DNA of 64,000 nt, from positions 47,770 to 111,769 of the forward strand of contig CAJKDC010000001.1 of NCBI GenBank assembly GCA_905198575.1. Direction: 5' to 3'. Position numbers and translations under genes: made by a program. Origin of the DNA: an uncultured Bacteroides sp. Lineage in GTDB: Bacteria > Bacteroidota > Bacteroidia > Bacteroidales > Bacteroidaceae. A model generated the notes under the pieces. That model did no database searches, was not told where the DNA came from, and saw only the letters and a program-made list of their open reading frames with translations. Position 1 is the first letter of the stretch. Each line of letters opens with the position of its first letter. This document shows, in pieces, positions 63,986 through 64,000 of the stretch.

Positions 63986-64000
63986 CAAATGTAAGTAGAG

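Noticed and set aside
1..64000. CRISPR arrays, tRNA or rRNA genes, insertion sequences, prophage or attachment sites
   Set aside because: I looked for repeated spacers, cloverleaf-type CCA-ending segments, transposase or integrase motifs and terminal repeats, and found none convincing.

Overview
The window comes from a member of the Bacteroidales, most likely Bacteroides or Phocaeicola. Evidence is two SusC/SusD pairs, two hybrid two-component (HTCS) sensors, many secreted glycosidases and a sulfatase, OM lipoproteins with acidic export signals after the lipid cysteine, A-rich rather than Shine-Dalgarno leaders, and repeated TAnnTTTG promoter boxes typical of this phylum. I see no tRNA, rRNA, CRISPR array, insertion sequence or phage gene. 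The species cannot be fixed from sequence reading alone.

Layout. 1-2865: the 3' part of an HTCS regulator followed, nearly without gap, by two half-size chromate-transporter family genes. 2856-17846: housekeeping and small-operon genes, namely a patatin-like phospholipase, aminopeptidase P, a secreted C1B cysteine peptidase, recJ-recQ, a RavA/ViaA pair, a TapB-like secreted protein, a frameshifted Ntn-type hydrolase, a TPR protein and a MalY/PatB-type enzyme. 17965-22147: an aromatic amino-acid operon (pheA, aminotransferase, DAHP synthase-chorismate mutase fusion, tyrA) behind a Phe/Tyr-rich leader peptide, an intrinsic terminator and a competing antiterminator, which together form a classical attenuator. 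22180-28839: a cobalamin riboswitch followed by a complete B12 uptake operon, btuB-btuG-btuF-btuC-btuD. 28866-34012: a SusC/SusD pair whose SusC gene carries an in-frame amber codon. 34357-35826: a potassium/proton antiporter.

35861-64000 is rich in host-glycan degradation genes: two GH20 hexosaminidases, a GH29 fucosidase, a serine-type sulfatase, a five-bladed-propeller hydrolase, a GH38 and a GH92 mannosidase, a LacI regulator, a two-component system beside an outer-membrane barrel, and a SusC/SusD pair divergent from an HTCS sensor. The set (fucose, GlcNAc/GalNAc, sulfate, mannose) fits host N-glycans or mucin-type glycans. The enzymes have type I signals or lipoprotein signals without an acidic export motif, whereas both SusD proteins and BtuG have one. 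This suggests oligosaccharides are imported by SusC/SusD and trimmed in the periplasm.

Three reading-frame problems deserve attention: an amber codon in the first SusC (33896-33898), a one-base frameshift in the Ntn hydrolase (about 14709-14717), and an early stop in the HTCS at the right edge (63983-63985). Each could be a real mutation or a sequence error. The most interesting regulatory object is the Phe/Tyr attenuator at 18000-18151.
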